Shown here: positions 49,328 through 58,025 of the stretch, in pieces | How the letters are laid out: every line of letters begins with the position of its first letter | Numbering within the stretch: position 1 is the stretch's first letter | Source: Pedobacter sp. Bi126 | GTDB taxonomy: Bacteria; Bacteroidota; Bacteroidia; Sphingobacteriales; Sphingobacteriaceae | DNA length: 64,000 nt | Reading direction: 5' to 3' | Assembly (NCBI RefSeq): GCF_918698245.1 | Contig: NZ_CAKKMS010000001.1 | Location: 1,240,001 to 1,304,000, forward strand | Made by a program: the position numbers and the translations under genes | The notes under the pieces: model-generated | Seen by the model: only the letters and a program-made list of their open reading frames with translations | What the model was told of the DNA's origin: nothing | Databases searched by the model: none

Positions 49328-50128
49328 CTACTGATCGAAATGATTATTCATTATCCCCTGATAAACCCGTTCTGCAACACAATACAATAAATCTACTTTA
49401 TCAAACAGTCGCATCACATCGGGCTTACTGATGGTATAATCGTTTTCGTAGCGAACGGCCAGGTAGGCTTCATCAAGTAAATGCAACAAGCAAAGTTCTT
49501 CTTCATCATTAAACAGCTCAGAAAGCGGTTTAATATAGGCTTTAACATACAATTGATGGGCACTGATGCGGTGTGTTTTTTTATCCTTTCCTATTACCAA
49601 AATTTCAACGGCCCGGTACATTAAATCGAAAACCTGGTGCAGCATAAAAGCACAATGCTCGAAATTTTGCTGTTTAAAATAGAAAGTGGCTCCCGATAAA
49701 AATTTGTTGGCCTTATTCGTTTCGTGTTGATAGGTGCTGCTCACCCGGTCTGCAACGAGCTCAGGTGTCCCACATTCAAGAAAATTTCCAGATTTACTAA
49801 ATAAGCAATTTTGAGCTGCAGTGGCATAGTAAAAAAACAAACTCCCCTCGCGCAAAGCCCGCTCAACCTCGTGCACATGGAAAACCCGATAACTAAATTC
49901 CGTTTGCCCGTTGAATATAATATTTAGTACCGGCGTTAATTCGTTTAAAATACGCACATGTTTAAACTGAACCATAATCAGCATTTCCTGCACCGCTTTA
50001 CCTGCAGAAAAATTGTTATGGAGATAAATATATTGAATGGGTACCGCAGCGGTAATGCACTTTAATAAGCGCATTATGGTTTCTTTTTTTATGGCACTAT
50101 GGCTAAGGTTTAAGCATTTATTCCGCAT
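49328..50128 (-). CDS. Degenerate MNT domain fused to HEPN domain
   Basis: Protein of 266 residues from the ATG at 50128, chosen because AAAGGTGG lies just before it. Longer starts up to 50158 exist. C-terminal HEPN domain (about 165-250): FYFKQQNFEHCAFMLHQVFD, KTHRISAHQL and LDEAYLAVRYENDYTISK. The N-terminal part aligns by eye with the minimal nucleotidyltransferase domain of MNT-HEPN fusions, but the GSxARG motif is replaced by LHNNFSAG and the catalytic Asp pair is missing, so it is probably inactive. MNT/HEPN pairs are often toxin-antitoxin modules. It overlaps the four-repeat gene by 11 nt, so the two are co-expressed. Confidence 0.75.
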   Translation of the reverse strand: MRNKCLNLSHSAIKKETIMRLLKCITAAVPIQYIYLHNNFSAGKAVQEMLIMVQFKHVRILNELTPVLNIIFNGQTEFSYRVFHVHEVERALREGSLFFYYATAAQNCLFSKSGNFLECGTPELVADRVSSTYQHETNKANKFLSGATFYFKQQNFEHCAFMLHQVFDLMYRAVEILVIGKDKKTHRISAHQLYVKAYIKPLSELFNDEEELCLLHLLDEAYLAVRYENDYTISKPDVMRLFDKVDLLYCVAERVYQGIMNNHFDQ

Positions 50129-51293
50129 AATGCCACCTTTCATCTTTAATATCATCACTTAGTGAGGGATTCCCGATCATTATAAAGAAAGCTTCCATGA
50201 TCATCAGCATGGTTTCATACTGCTCAAATAAAAATTCTTTATCCATCAGTTTAATGCTGCTCCCGGTACTAAATGCGGCATACAACCACTCAAAAAGGCC
50301 TAAACGCAGTTGTTTAATTTTTTCAGGAACGAAAAAAGACGCTACAAAGCGATAAGGATTTTCGATGTGTTCGGCGGATAGTGTATTTACTTCAGAAAGG
50401 CCTTTGTTGTACACTTCGCTTGTAATAAAACGACCCTTAGTAATTAAGCCTTCAGGCAAGGCTTCCTGATAAATCAGTTTTTTTGTTGCAATTAAATAAC
50501 CTGCGTTAAGCAATTTCGTAAACTGGTTATACAGGAAAAAATAATCGGCAACATCACTTAAACGGTGCGCTTCTGATAAAGCCATTTTATACCATTTTTT
50601 CAGGTATGTTTTATGCCCTGCAAGGTTGTCCAAACTAAAGAAAAATTCTATTGCCTTAAATGGATTATCAAATAATTCCTGATCGAAAGCCAAAGGCGAT
50701 GTACTTTCGAACATGGCCATATGGTAATAACGATCGATGCTCTTAAAACTATTTTTAGTGATAACCCTTTCATGGATGAGCCAACAGGCCTCCAGCATTT
50801 TCATGGTATTCTCGTAAAACGCGGCAACATACTGGTCCCAATCCAGATCGAGCTTATTTTCCAATCCGGCCAGTAACCATTCCTTGTAAACCATCTTATA
50901 GCTATCCGATTCAAAGAAGATAAAAATATCTAAAAAAGTAAATTTCGGGTTTTTCATCTCGCCCTTGCTCAACAATTTCGGGCAATAATCAAGCACAACC
51001 GATTCGCGTTCCAAATTACATTCATCAAGCTCAATCGCCTTTACAAAGGCCGTATCAGCTTCAATCCGGTTAAAAATTAAATCTGAATAATCAAACAGCG
51101 GCACCAGTTTTTCATAAAAACCCAATAGCTTCGCAGGGTGTTTTTGCGGCGAATAATCGAATTCGTTTTGAGATGGGTTTACCCAGTTTTTTAAAAAATC
51201 TAAATGATGGCCTACACCATCTGATAAAAAAAAGTTTTCTATGGCATCGATAAATGCCACAGTTTCTTTTTTAAAATTTAAGTTCCCTTCCAT
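50118..51293 (-). CDS. Uncharacterised protein with four internal repeats
   Basis: Protein of 391 residues, soluble, rich in Phe, Leu and Tyr. I recognise no family. Four copies of a 60-70-residue helical unit can be aligned by eye, starting near residues 12, 115, 208 and 310, each with an FF pair, a KxWL/EWL element and a final FYExxxxxLEAxxLI type helix. Examples are FIFFESDS...YKEWLLAGL and SFFVPEKI...FEWLYAAF. It is the first gene of an operon with the MNT-HEPN fusion and is divergent from an S24-type repressor. Helical repeat proteins of this kind are usually binding scaffolds; no function is assigned. Confidence 0.75.
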   Translation of the reverse strand: MEGNLNFKKETVAFIDAIENFFLSDGVGHHLDFLKNWVNPSQNEFDYSPQKHPAKLLGFYEKLVPLFDYSDLIFNRIEADTAFVKAIELDECNLERESVVLDYCPKLLSKGEMKNPKFTFLDIFIFFESDSYKMVYKEWLLAGLENKLDLDWDQYVAAFYENTMKMLEACWLIHERVITKNSFKSIDRYYHMAMFESTSPLAFDQELFDNPFKAIEFFFSLDNLAGHKTYLKKWYKMALSEAHRLSDVADYFFLYNQFTKLLNAGYLIATKKLIYQEALPEGLITKGRFITSEVYNKGLSEVNTLSAEHIENPYRFVASFFVPEKIKQLRLGLFEWLYAAFSTGSSIKLMDKEFLFEQYETMLMIMEAFFIMIGNPSLSDDIKDERWHYAE

Positions 51294-51351
51294 AGCGTAT
51301 AGTTTTAAATTATTATCTTAGCAACACTAACAAATTTAGCAAAACAACAAC

Positions 51352-51379
51352 AGAAATTCTAACTTATAGTAGAATTTCT
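51352..51379. promoter_or_regulatory. Perfect 10-bp inverted repeat, likely operator
   Basis: AGAAATTCTA (51352-51361) and TAGAATTTCT (51370-51379) around an 8-bp spacer. Half-site centres are 18 bp apart, suiting a dimeric helix-turn-helix repressor. It ends 16 nt before the repressor start codon and lies in the shared divergent promoter region. Confidence 0.65.
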
Positions 51380-51395
51380 TTCAACATAAGCACAA

Positions 51396-52049
51396 ATGAC
51401 TGAAAATCAGAGATTAAAATTATTAATGGATTTATTGAATTTCAAGACTCAAAAAGCTTTTGCGGATGCATTGAATATTCAGCCCGGCTCCTTGTCTGAT
51501 ATAATGAGAGGGAAAGATGGCTTAAGAGTATCAAACGCCATTAAAGATAAACTCGAACTTAAATTCGACGTAAATTTAACATGGCTTGAAAACGGGACAG
51601 GCGAACCGTTTTTTAAAAAGAAACCTGGCGTTAGCGAAAGTAAAGAGGGTGTTCCCTATTTCGATATGAGTCTATCGGATGCTAAAGATCTCCTCGTAGA
51701 AGAACAACGGGCAGAATACCTGGTAAATTACCTCCCTTTTAACGATTGTACGGCTTATTTACCGGTTTATGGCGATAGCATGTACCCCAAATATGCCGCA
51801 GGCGAAATTATAGCCATAAAAGAAATTACCAATTACGAAATCCTACAGTGGGGCGAAGCATATGTGGTGATGACGGATGCAGATAGTAACAGTTTACGTA
51901 CCATAAAGCTAATTTTTCAGCACGCTGATAATACCAAACTAATCCTCCGTTCTTCAAATCCTAATTTTAAAGGCGATACCGTAATCCGTAAAAAAAATAT
52001 CCAGGCACTTTATATTATAAAAGGAAAAATTACACGGAATGTTATTTAG
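51396..52049 (+). CDS. CI/LexA-like repressor (HTH plus S24 peptidase domain)
   Basis: Protein of 217 residues. An N-terminal helix-turn-helix (about 5-65; KTQKAFADALNIQPGSLSDIM) is followed by an S24 peptidase-like domain (about 90-215) with serine motif YGDSMYPKYAAGEIIAIKE and a candidate catalytic Lys in LRTIKLIF. Proteins of this type repress until they cleave themselves or are relieved under stress. No clear Ala-Gly cleavage site is seen, so self-cleavage is uncertain. It is divergent from the four-repeat/MNT-HEPN operon, and the inverted repeat at 51352-51379 is its likely binding site. Confidence 0.88.
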   Translation: MTENQRLKLLMDLLNFKTQKAFADALNIQPGSLSDIMRGKDGLRVSNAIKDKLELKFDVNLTWLENGTGEPFFKKKPGVSESKEGVPYFDMSLSDAKDLLVEEQRAEYLVNYLPFNDCTAYLPVYGDSMYPKYAAGEIIAIKEITNYEILQWGEAYVVMTDADSNSLRTIKLIFQHADNTKLILRSSNPNFKGDTVIRKKNIQALYIIKGKITRNVI

Positions 52050-52142
52050 GAAAAGCAGTTCTCAGTTCAGGGTTTCCGGTTCTAGTTAATAGTTTACAGT
52101 TAACTGAAAATTGCGAATTGCCAGCTGAAAACTGAATCCACG

Positions 52143-52268
52143 GGAATAAATAAAAGATGGTTCCCGCAGATCCAGCAGATTTTCGCAGATTTTAAAAAAC
52201 CGTATAAGAGTCTGTTTATAAAATTGTCATTCTGAGGGATAATTTATTGTATAAAAATCAATATAAAT
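52143..52268. repeat. Direct repeat D, copy 1
   Basis: Sequence with GAATAAATAAA, CCCGCAGATC and CAGCAGATTTTCGCAGATT, then TTGTCATTCTGAGGGATAAT. A second copy lies at 52583-52690. The last part recurs near 61616-61660. Confidence 0.65.
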
Positions 52269-52304
52269 AACAGTGGTTTCAAGGAGATAAATGGTCTCGA
52301 AGTA

Positions 52305-52455
52305 TCGTCATTTCGACCGCAGTGGAGAAATCTTTAACTTTGATTCCAATAACTTGGTACAAAGATCTCTCCTCCGAAGGAGTTCCTTTGGAACATTTCG
52401 CTGCGCTACAGTCGAGATGACGACCATTCTATTGGAGCAGGTCAATGGTAGCTTG
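52305..52455. repeat. Dispersed repeat family C, inverted copy
   Basis: Inverted relative to 49140-49272: AAAGATCTCTCCTCCGAAGG, then AGTTCCTTTGGAAC, ending CATTCTATTGGAGC. Short open frames on both strands across it are artefacts of the repeat. Confidence 0.7.
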
Positions 52456-52582
52456 TCGAAGGACGTGATTAAACATCTTACAAGCCGTTTCGACGGGCTC
52501 AACGTGACAAATTCGGAGTGAATTATAAATATGAGTAAGATTTGCAAATTGAATCAGCGTTTATCATCCTTAATCAGCGGAG

Positions 52583-52690
52583 AATAAATAAAGCTCCCGC
52601 AGATCAGCAGATTTTCGCAGATTTAAAAAGCTATATGGAAGTTAATTTATAACAATTGTCATCCTGCGGGATAATTATTGCGATGAATCG
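52583..52690. repeat. Direct repeat D, copy 2
   Basis: Second copy of the 52143-52268 unit, containing CCCGCAGATCAGCAGATTTT and TTGTCATCCTGCGGGATAAT. Confidence 0.65.
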
Positions 52691-52792
52691 TCATTGCGAG
52701 AAGGAACGACGAAGCAATCTTTCATGCTAATGACCCCTGTTATAAAGATTGCTTCGTCGGCTGAAAAAGCCTTCTTCGCAATGACGATTAAT
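52686..52792. repeat. Inverted repeat E (GTCATTGCGAG type)
   Basis: About 105 bp that folds on itself: ATCGTCATTGCGAGAAGG and GACGAAGCAATCTT on the left, AAGATTGCTTCGTC and CTTCTTCGCAATGACGAT on the right. Related copy at 61690-61852. Such repeats are widespread in bacterial spacers and probably not coding. Confidence 0.75.
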
Positions 52793-52836
52793 ATCAACTG
52801 CACGCCCAGAACTGAAAACTCCTAACTGAAAACTAA

Positions 52837-52869
52837 AAAAGCGGCCCGATCAATGATCAGCCCGCTTTT
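52837..52869 (-). terminator. Terminator after orphan SusD
   Basis: AAAAGCGG pairs with CCGCTTTT, with an inner GATCA/TGATC stem. On the minus strand it continues into a T run. It lies 21 nt after the susD stop. Confidence 0.75.
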
Positions 52870-52889
52870 CTTATATATTTCCAACCCGC

Positions 52890-54419
52890 TTAGTAACCCG
52901 GATTCTGGTACATTTTAACAGGATCTAATTTCACTTCATCAAAAGGAATAGGATAATACCTGTCTTTTAAGGTTACATTAGCCAGCTTGGCAATCCCATA
53001 AGACGACTGTGGCTTAGCTTTTAAGTAAGTAACCAACTCCGCAGCAGTAAAATTCCTAATTAAATCAAACCACCTTTGGTGTTCAAAAGCAAACTCTACC
53101 CTACGTTCGTGCAAAATAGCCAATTTTAAAGTCGGGAATTTTGCCGCGTAAGTAGCGTCTGTCTTGGCTACAGCGTATAATGGCATTCCAGCCCTTGCCC
53201 TAACCATATCTAAATATTGAATGGCCACCGCATCGTTGCCCTGCAGCATATTTACTTCTGCAAGCATTAATATTACATCGGCATAGCGCATCAAAATCCA
53301 GTCGTTGCCTCCATAACCCGCATTGGTTGCCAATTGGCTCGCATCGCGGAATTTGGTGATAAACCAGTCTTTTACAATGGGATCATTAGCAAATTTAACC
53401 GAGAAATCTTTTCTTAAATCACTTGTTTCATATTCATTGATCAGATCGGGTTTTACATTGCCACCAATCCCTGTAGAAGGTTTAAGCGAATTGATGGTTT
53501 CGCCTTTGGCCTGGTTGTTTGCGGCAATGCTCGAGCTAAAACTAATATCTCCCTGCTTATTTGAAATCTGAAAAATCAGCTCTTTACAGGTCGCTTTTTT
53601 AGCTACATCAAAAACATCTGTATATGGAATCTCAGAAAGATTTCCAAAAGTTTTCATATTATAAACTGCCATCAAATAAGTATTGGCATTGCTTAGGTTC
53701 TCGGTTTTATTTGCTGGCAATGTTCCTGCCATTGTTAAATAAACCTTACCCAAATATGCGTTTATTGCCGCTTTTGAGGTTCTACCTATGTTCGCTCCTG
53801 TTTGGAAATTCGGCAATGTGCTGTTAAGGGCATCTTTTAAATCGTTTACAATCTGGTTGTATACATCGGCTTCAGGAACACGAAATGTATTCTCTTTTAC
53901 CTCATCGGCTGTGCTAAGCTGCTTGGTTACCACGGGTACCGGTCCCCATTTCCTAACCAGTTCAAAATACATAATCGCCCTGATAAACTTGGCTTCTGCC
54001 TTGTAGTTTTCTTTGGTGGCCGCATTAGCAAAAGAAACTTTATCAATGTTTGTCAGTACAACATTGGTTCTGCCAATGGCCTCATAAAGTGCCAGCCAAT
54101 GGCTCCTTAAATAAGAATTACTGGGCAGGAGCGAAAAATCATTAAACTGAAATGGCTCACCGGCGTTACTCTGGTTATCATTCCTGCCCGCATCGTCCGA
54201 GCGCTCATCAGTAAACAGACCGCTGTTCTCGCCCAAGGTATTGCTGCTTCTAAGCGATTGGTAAACACCATTTACAGCCAGCAACACATCATTTTCTGTT
54301 TTAAAATAGTTTTCTACAGCAATGGCGTTGGGGTTACTTTGATTTAGAAAATCTTTCTTACAGGCACCCAAACTTAAAATTGCACTAATGGCCAATACTT
54401 TATAAATATGTTTTTTCAT
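52890..54419 (-). CDS. SusD/RagB-family lipoprotein (orphan pair)
   Basis: Surface lipoprotein of 509 residues: signal ending in LGAC with C20 lipidated, then KKDFLNQSNPNAI. SusD fold motifs are KTENDVLLAVNGVYQSLR, EAKFIRAIMYFELVRKWGPVP and ILHERRVEFAFEHQRWFDLIR. Co-encoded 10 nt downstream of a SusC partner. No carbohydrate-active enzyme, sulfatase or regulator is next to the pair, so the substrate cannot be predicted. Confidence 0.95.
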   Translation of the reverse strand: MKKHIYKVLAISAILSLGACKKDFLNQSNPNAIAVENYFKTENDVLLAVNGVYQSLRSSNTLGENSGLFTDERSDDAGRNDNQSNAGEPFQFNDFSLLPSNSYLRSHWLALYEAIGRTNVVLTNIDKVSFANAATKENYKAEAKFIRAIMYFELVRKWGPVPVVTKQLSTADEVKENTFRVPEADVYNQIVNDLKDALNSTLPNFQTGANIGRTSKAAINAYLGKVYLTMAGTLPANKTENLSNANTYLMAVYNMKTFGNLSEIPYTDVFDVAKKATCKELIFQISNKQGDISFSSSIAANNQAKGETINSLKPSTGIGGNVKPDLINEYETSDLRKDFSVKFANDPIVKDWFITKFRDASQLATNAGYGGNDWILMRYADVILMLAEVNMLQGNDAVAIQYLDMVRARAGMPLYAVAKTDATYAAKFPTLKLAILHERRVEFAFEHQRWFDLIRNFTAAELVTYLKAKPQSSYGIAKLANVTLKDRYYPIPFDEVKLDPVKMYQNPGY

Positions 54420-54429
54420 TTCTTTAGTT

Positions 54430-57400
54430 CTAAAAAGTCAATTTAATACCAAGGTTATAGGTTCTTGCCAATGGATAGTTTCCATAATCTACCCCAGGAG
54501 CAAGGTTATTGCCCGCACTGTAATCTACTTCAGGATTATAACCTTTATAATCGGTAATGGTAAAGGCGTTATCTACACTGGCGTAAACACGGATATTGCT
54601 CACCTTAAGTGTATTGGCCAGTTGCTTTGGAAAACTGTAGCCTAAAGTAATATTAGTACATCTGAAATAAGACCCATCCTGGATGTAAAATGACGATAAA
54701 CGGGTACTGTTACTCTGCGTACCCGCACGTGATGCACGGTAGTTTAAACCACTGCCAGGATTGGCCTCATTTCTGTAACGATCGGCAACATCAACATACT
54801 GGTTTCCAGAACCTTCAAAGTTGTACAGGTAATAATCCTGTCCATCCAGCACCTGGTTTCCGTACGATCCGTTAAATGATGCCCTTAAATCGAACGTTTT
54901 GTAAGAAGTGTTTAAGGCAAAACCATAGGTGAATTTTGCATATGGTGTGCCGATTACTGTTTTATCTGCATCGTTTACAATGCCGTTACCATCCGTATCC
55001 TGAAAATATAAATCGCCGATTTTTGCCGGGTTAGTAGAAGAAGCTGATGGCGCTACCTTGCCTAAGTTATCGGCCGTAATTCTACCCAAAACCTTAAAAC
55101 CATAAAACATACCGATTGGCTGCCCCTCTTGTGTAACATGTGTAATGTACGAACGCTCTGCACCGGCCGTAAATATCGTACTGTTACCACCCAGGTCTAA
55201 AACCTTGTTCCGGTTTGCCGCGATGTTTCCGCTTAAACCCAAAGTAAAGTCTTCATTTTGGATAATTTTGCCATCAATCTGCAAATCGAAACCCTTATTA
55301 CACACCTTACTATCAGTAAGATTGGTTAAAATTGTTGAGCTGCTGGCAATTGCCGAAAGTGGTTTGTTAAACAATAAGTTGAAAGAATAACTTAAGTAGT
55401 AATTCGCCATGATCGATACACGGTTTTTGAACAGACTGATATCGGTACCGAAGTTGAACTGAGAAGTAGATTCCCATCCTAATCGTCCATCCTGAATACT
55501 GCTTGGCCAAATGGCGGTAGAAATCGCACTTCCGAAAACCGCACCACCTGGTGCGCTTAACTCTTGCTGCGTGCGGTAATCCGGGATATTGTTATTTCCG
55601 CTTAAGCCCCAGCTAGCCCTTAGTTTAACCCTCGATTGTTCGCCCAAAAAGTTGTTGTAAAAACTTTCGTCAGATAAGTTCCAGCCCGCAGCTATTGAAG
55701 GAAAGACACCATACTTGTTTAACGGACCAAACCTTGAAGAACCATCGCGACGGAAGGAACCGGTTAAAAAGTATTTGCCCGCATAATTATAACTGAAACG
55801 GCCAAAGTAAGAAAGTAAAGTAGTAACTGTTTTACCTGTTCTGTTGCGGTCTAGGGTAAAAAAACCGGCATCCGCTCCTTTATCTGTAATTTCACCAATG
55901 TAATCATTTTGAAATCCGCTTGCCGCTACCCTGATCTGATCGCTTGATGTTTTCTGTGTAGAATAACCACCTAAAACATCTATGCTATGTTTACCAAAGG
56001 CTTTATTGTAATTTAACGTAAACTCTGCCAGCTGATCTACCTGGCTTATGGTTTGTGCTATGGCATTTGCAGCCCTGATCGATTCTGGTGAGTAAGGTGG
56101 AGTATTGCCACTGCTTAAGCTGGTAGGCAAATAATACTCATATTTCTCGTTGTATGTCTGCGTTCCTAAGTTAGCCTTAAAATTAAGCCCCTCTAATATC
56201 TTGTAAGTAGCATTGGCATTATAATTACTCCTATTGCTCTTTCTGGAAATTTTTAATTGTTCAACTGTAGCCAAAGGGTTTTCAGGGTTTTGTATCCCGT
56301 ATTGAGCAGATAATGCACCCATTCCAAATTGGATAGGGTTCCCGTTCGCATCTCTCGCTGGCAGATAGGGTAAATAAATTAATGCCGACATCATCGGGCT
56401 TAAGTTATAACGTCCTTCCTGTACCTCTCTGTTATCGTTTTTTGTGTAAGCAATGTTTGCACCTACATGTAAACGCTCGCTCACCTTGCCATCAATATTA
56501 CCCCTAAAGTTGGTTACCTTTTGGTTGGTGTTGGTAACAATACCGTCGTTGTTCTGGTAACCACCGCTTAAAAAGTATTTTACATCTTTGGTACCGCCAG
56601 AAAAGGAAAGGTTATGGCGTTGAAAGGCTGCATTGCGGTACAGTTCATCCTGCCAGTCGGTATTATAAGCTGCAGGGATAGCCTGTTGCGTGCTGAAATT
56701 ATAAAGATCGGCCGGAATACTTACACTACTTCCATTGCCTACATTGGCAATACGTATGGTGTTGTTATCACTGAACATCGCATCGTTCCAGGTTTTGCCC
56801 GAGTTTACCCACAAATCTTTATAGGCATTGTTACGTCCGTCGATTAAAAGTTGGATAAACTGGTTGCCATCCAATAATTTTACTTTTTTGGCCAATTGAG
56901 AAATACCGCCCTGAACATCGTACTCAAACTTCCCTTTTCCATCTGCACCTCTTTTGGTGGTAATCAACACTACCCCACCCGATGCTCTAGAACCATAAAT
57001 GGCTGCAGAAGCCGCATCTTTCAAAATGTCGATGGTTTCGATATCCTCCGGATTGATGGATACGTTGTTTCCTGCCGGATAACCATCAATTACATATAAG
57101 GGATCAGAACTGGCGTTAATGGACCCGATACCCCTCACCCTGATTTTGGTACCCGAATATGGCGCACCACTGGTTTGCGATACCTGTACGCCTGCAACTT
57201 TACCAACCAGCGCCTGACCAACGGTGGGAGAAGTTAAATTCATTTCGCTGGCTTTAACACTGCTGATGGCACCCGTTACATCCGATTTTCTGATCTTCTG
57301 GTAACCAATAGCCACAACCTCATTAAGGGTATTGCTACTTTCTTTTAAAGTGATATTAATATTTTGACGGCCGTTAACCGCAACTTCCTGATTATCGTAA

Positions 57401-57702
57401 CCGATATAAGAAAACACCAAAATTGCATCTTCTTCTACATTAATTGAATATTTACCATTCGGATCGGTAACAGTTGTTTTTTTTGTTTTCTTTTCGAAAA
57501 CACTTACACCAGGTAAAGGTTGTTTATTTTGATCGGTAACTGTTCCGCCTACAGTGGCAAATGCTTTATTATGCAAGCCCGAAGCGGTTACTTCATGATT
57601 AATCGCTATTGCATTGGAATTACAGATGGCCAGTAATCCGATAGGCAAAAGCAATTTCCTGCAAGCACTTTTTATACTTGCGGTTAAAAAAAATGATGTC
57701 AT
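54430..57702 (-). CDS. SusC/RagA-family TonB-dependent transporter (orphan pair)
   Basis: Outer-membrane transporter of 1090 residues. Signal segment, carboxypeptidase-like beta domain (VGGTVTDQNKQPLPGVSV), LNEVVAIGYQKIRKSDVTGA, plug domain with VRGIGSINASSDPLYVIDG and a barrel ending NLGIKLTF. No STN domain. It forms an importer with the SusD protein encoded 10 nt downstream. There is no adjacent PUL enzyme; control may come from a distant regulator. A possible -7 box lies at 57833-57840. Confidence 0.95.
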   Translation of the reverse strand: MTSFFLTASIKSACRKLLLPIGLLAICNSNAIAINHEVTASGLHNKAFATVGGTVTDQNKQPLPGVSVFEKKTKKTTVTDPNGKYSINVEEDAILVFSYIGYDNQEVAVNGRQNINITLKESSNTLNEVVAIGYQKIRKSDVTGAISSVKASEMNLTSPTVGQALVGKVAGVQVSQTSGAPYSGTKIRVRGIGSINASSDPLYVIDGYPAGNNVSINPEDIETIDILKDAASAAIYGSRASGGVVLITTKRGADGKGKFEYDVQGGISQLAKKVKLLDGNQFIQLLIDGRNNAYKDLWVNSGKTWNDAMFSDNNTIRIANVGNGSSVSIPADLYNFSTQQAIPAAYNTDWQDELYRNAAFQRHNLSFSGGTKDVKYFLSGGYQNNDGIVTNTNQKVTNFRGNIDGKVSERLHVGANIAYTKNDNREVQEGRYNLSPMMSALIYLPYLPARDANGNPIQFGMGALSAQYGIQNPENPLATVEQLKISRKSNRSNYNANATYKILEGLNFKANLGTQTYNEKYEYYLPTSLSSGNTPPYSPESIRAANAIAQTISQVDQLAEFTLNYNKAFGKHSIDVLGGYSTQKTSSDQIRVAASGFQNDYIGEITDKGADAGFFTLDRNRTGKTVTTLLSYFGRFSYNYAGKYFLTGSFRRDGSSRFGPLNKYGVFPSIAAGWNLSDESFYNNFLGEQSRVKLRASWGLSGNNNIPDYRTQQELSAPGGAVFGSAISTAIWPSSIQDGRLGWESTSQFNFGTDISLFKNRVSIMANYYLSYSFNLLFNKPLSAIASSSTILTNLTDSKVCNKGFDLQIDGKIIQNEDFTLGLSGNIAANRNKVLDLGGNSTIFTAGAERSYITHVTQEGQPIGMFYGFKVLGRITADNLGKVAPSASSTNPAKIGDLYFQDTDGNGIVNDADKTVIGTPYAKFTYGFALNTSYKTFDLRASFNGSYGNQVLDGQDYYLYNFEGSGNQYVDVADRYRNEANPGSGLNYRASRAGTQSNSTRLSSFYIQDGSYFRCTNITLGYSFPKQLANTLKVSNIRVYASVDNAFTITDYKGYNPEVDYSAGNNLAPGVDYGNYPLARTYNLGIKLTF

Positions 57703-57832
57703 CTTTTTGTTCTTAGTAATGGTTTTGAAATATAATTGGGGTTTTGTTTTAAGTAGAAGCGTAGATTTTCACATTTACATAGGCTTATCCTTTTATAGTT
57801 AACAGGTTAATTTGTGGAGCGTTCTACGGCGA

Positions 57833-57840
57833 CAAAAGTA
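57833..57840 (-). promoter_or_regulatory. Possible -7 box for the orphan susCD
   Basis: Minus-strand TACTTTTG matches TAnnTTTG, 131 nt upstream of the susC start. No clear -33 box at the usual distance. Confidence 0.35.
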
Positions 57841-58001
57841 TAAGTGTACTTTTAACACTATGTATCCCCTGTGTTAACTCTCCACACCAATTAGAAGATG
57901 TAGTTTAAATTAATATTAAGCTTAATTAAATATCAAATAAATCGTTTTACCAGAAGATTAAAGTATAACATCCACTTAATCTTTATTTAATAGCCTGTCT
58001 T

Positions 58002-58009
58002 TAATTTTG
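58002..58009 (+). promoter_or_regulatory. Possible -7 box for the DUF218 gene
   Basis: TAATTTTG matches TAnnTTTG, 16 nt before the start codon. No clear -33 element. Together with the susCD box, it is all that is seen in the 323-bp divergent spacer 57703-58025. Confidence 0.35.
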
Positions 58010-58025
58010 TTACCAAAACTTTTCA

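Noticed and set aside
52291..52547. Overlapping 76- and 79-codon frames on both strands
   Set aside because: They lie inside a dispersed palindromic repeat found elsewhere in noncoding spacers.
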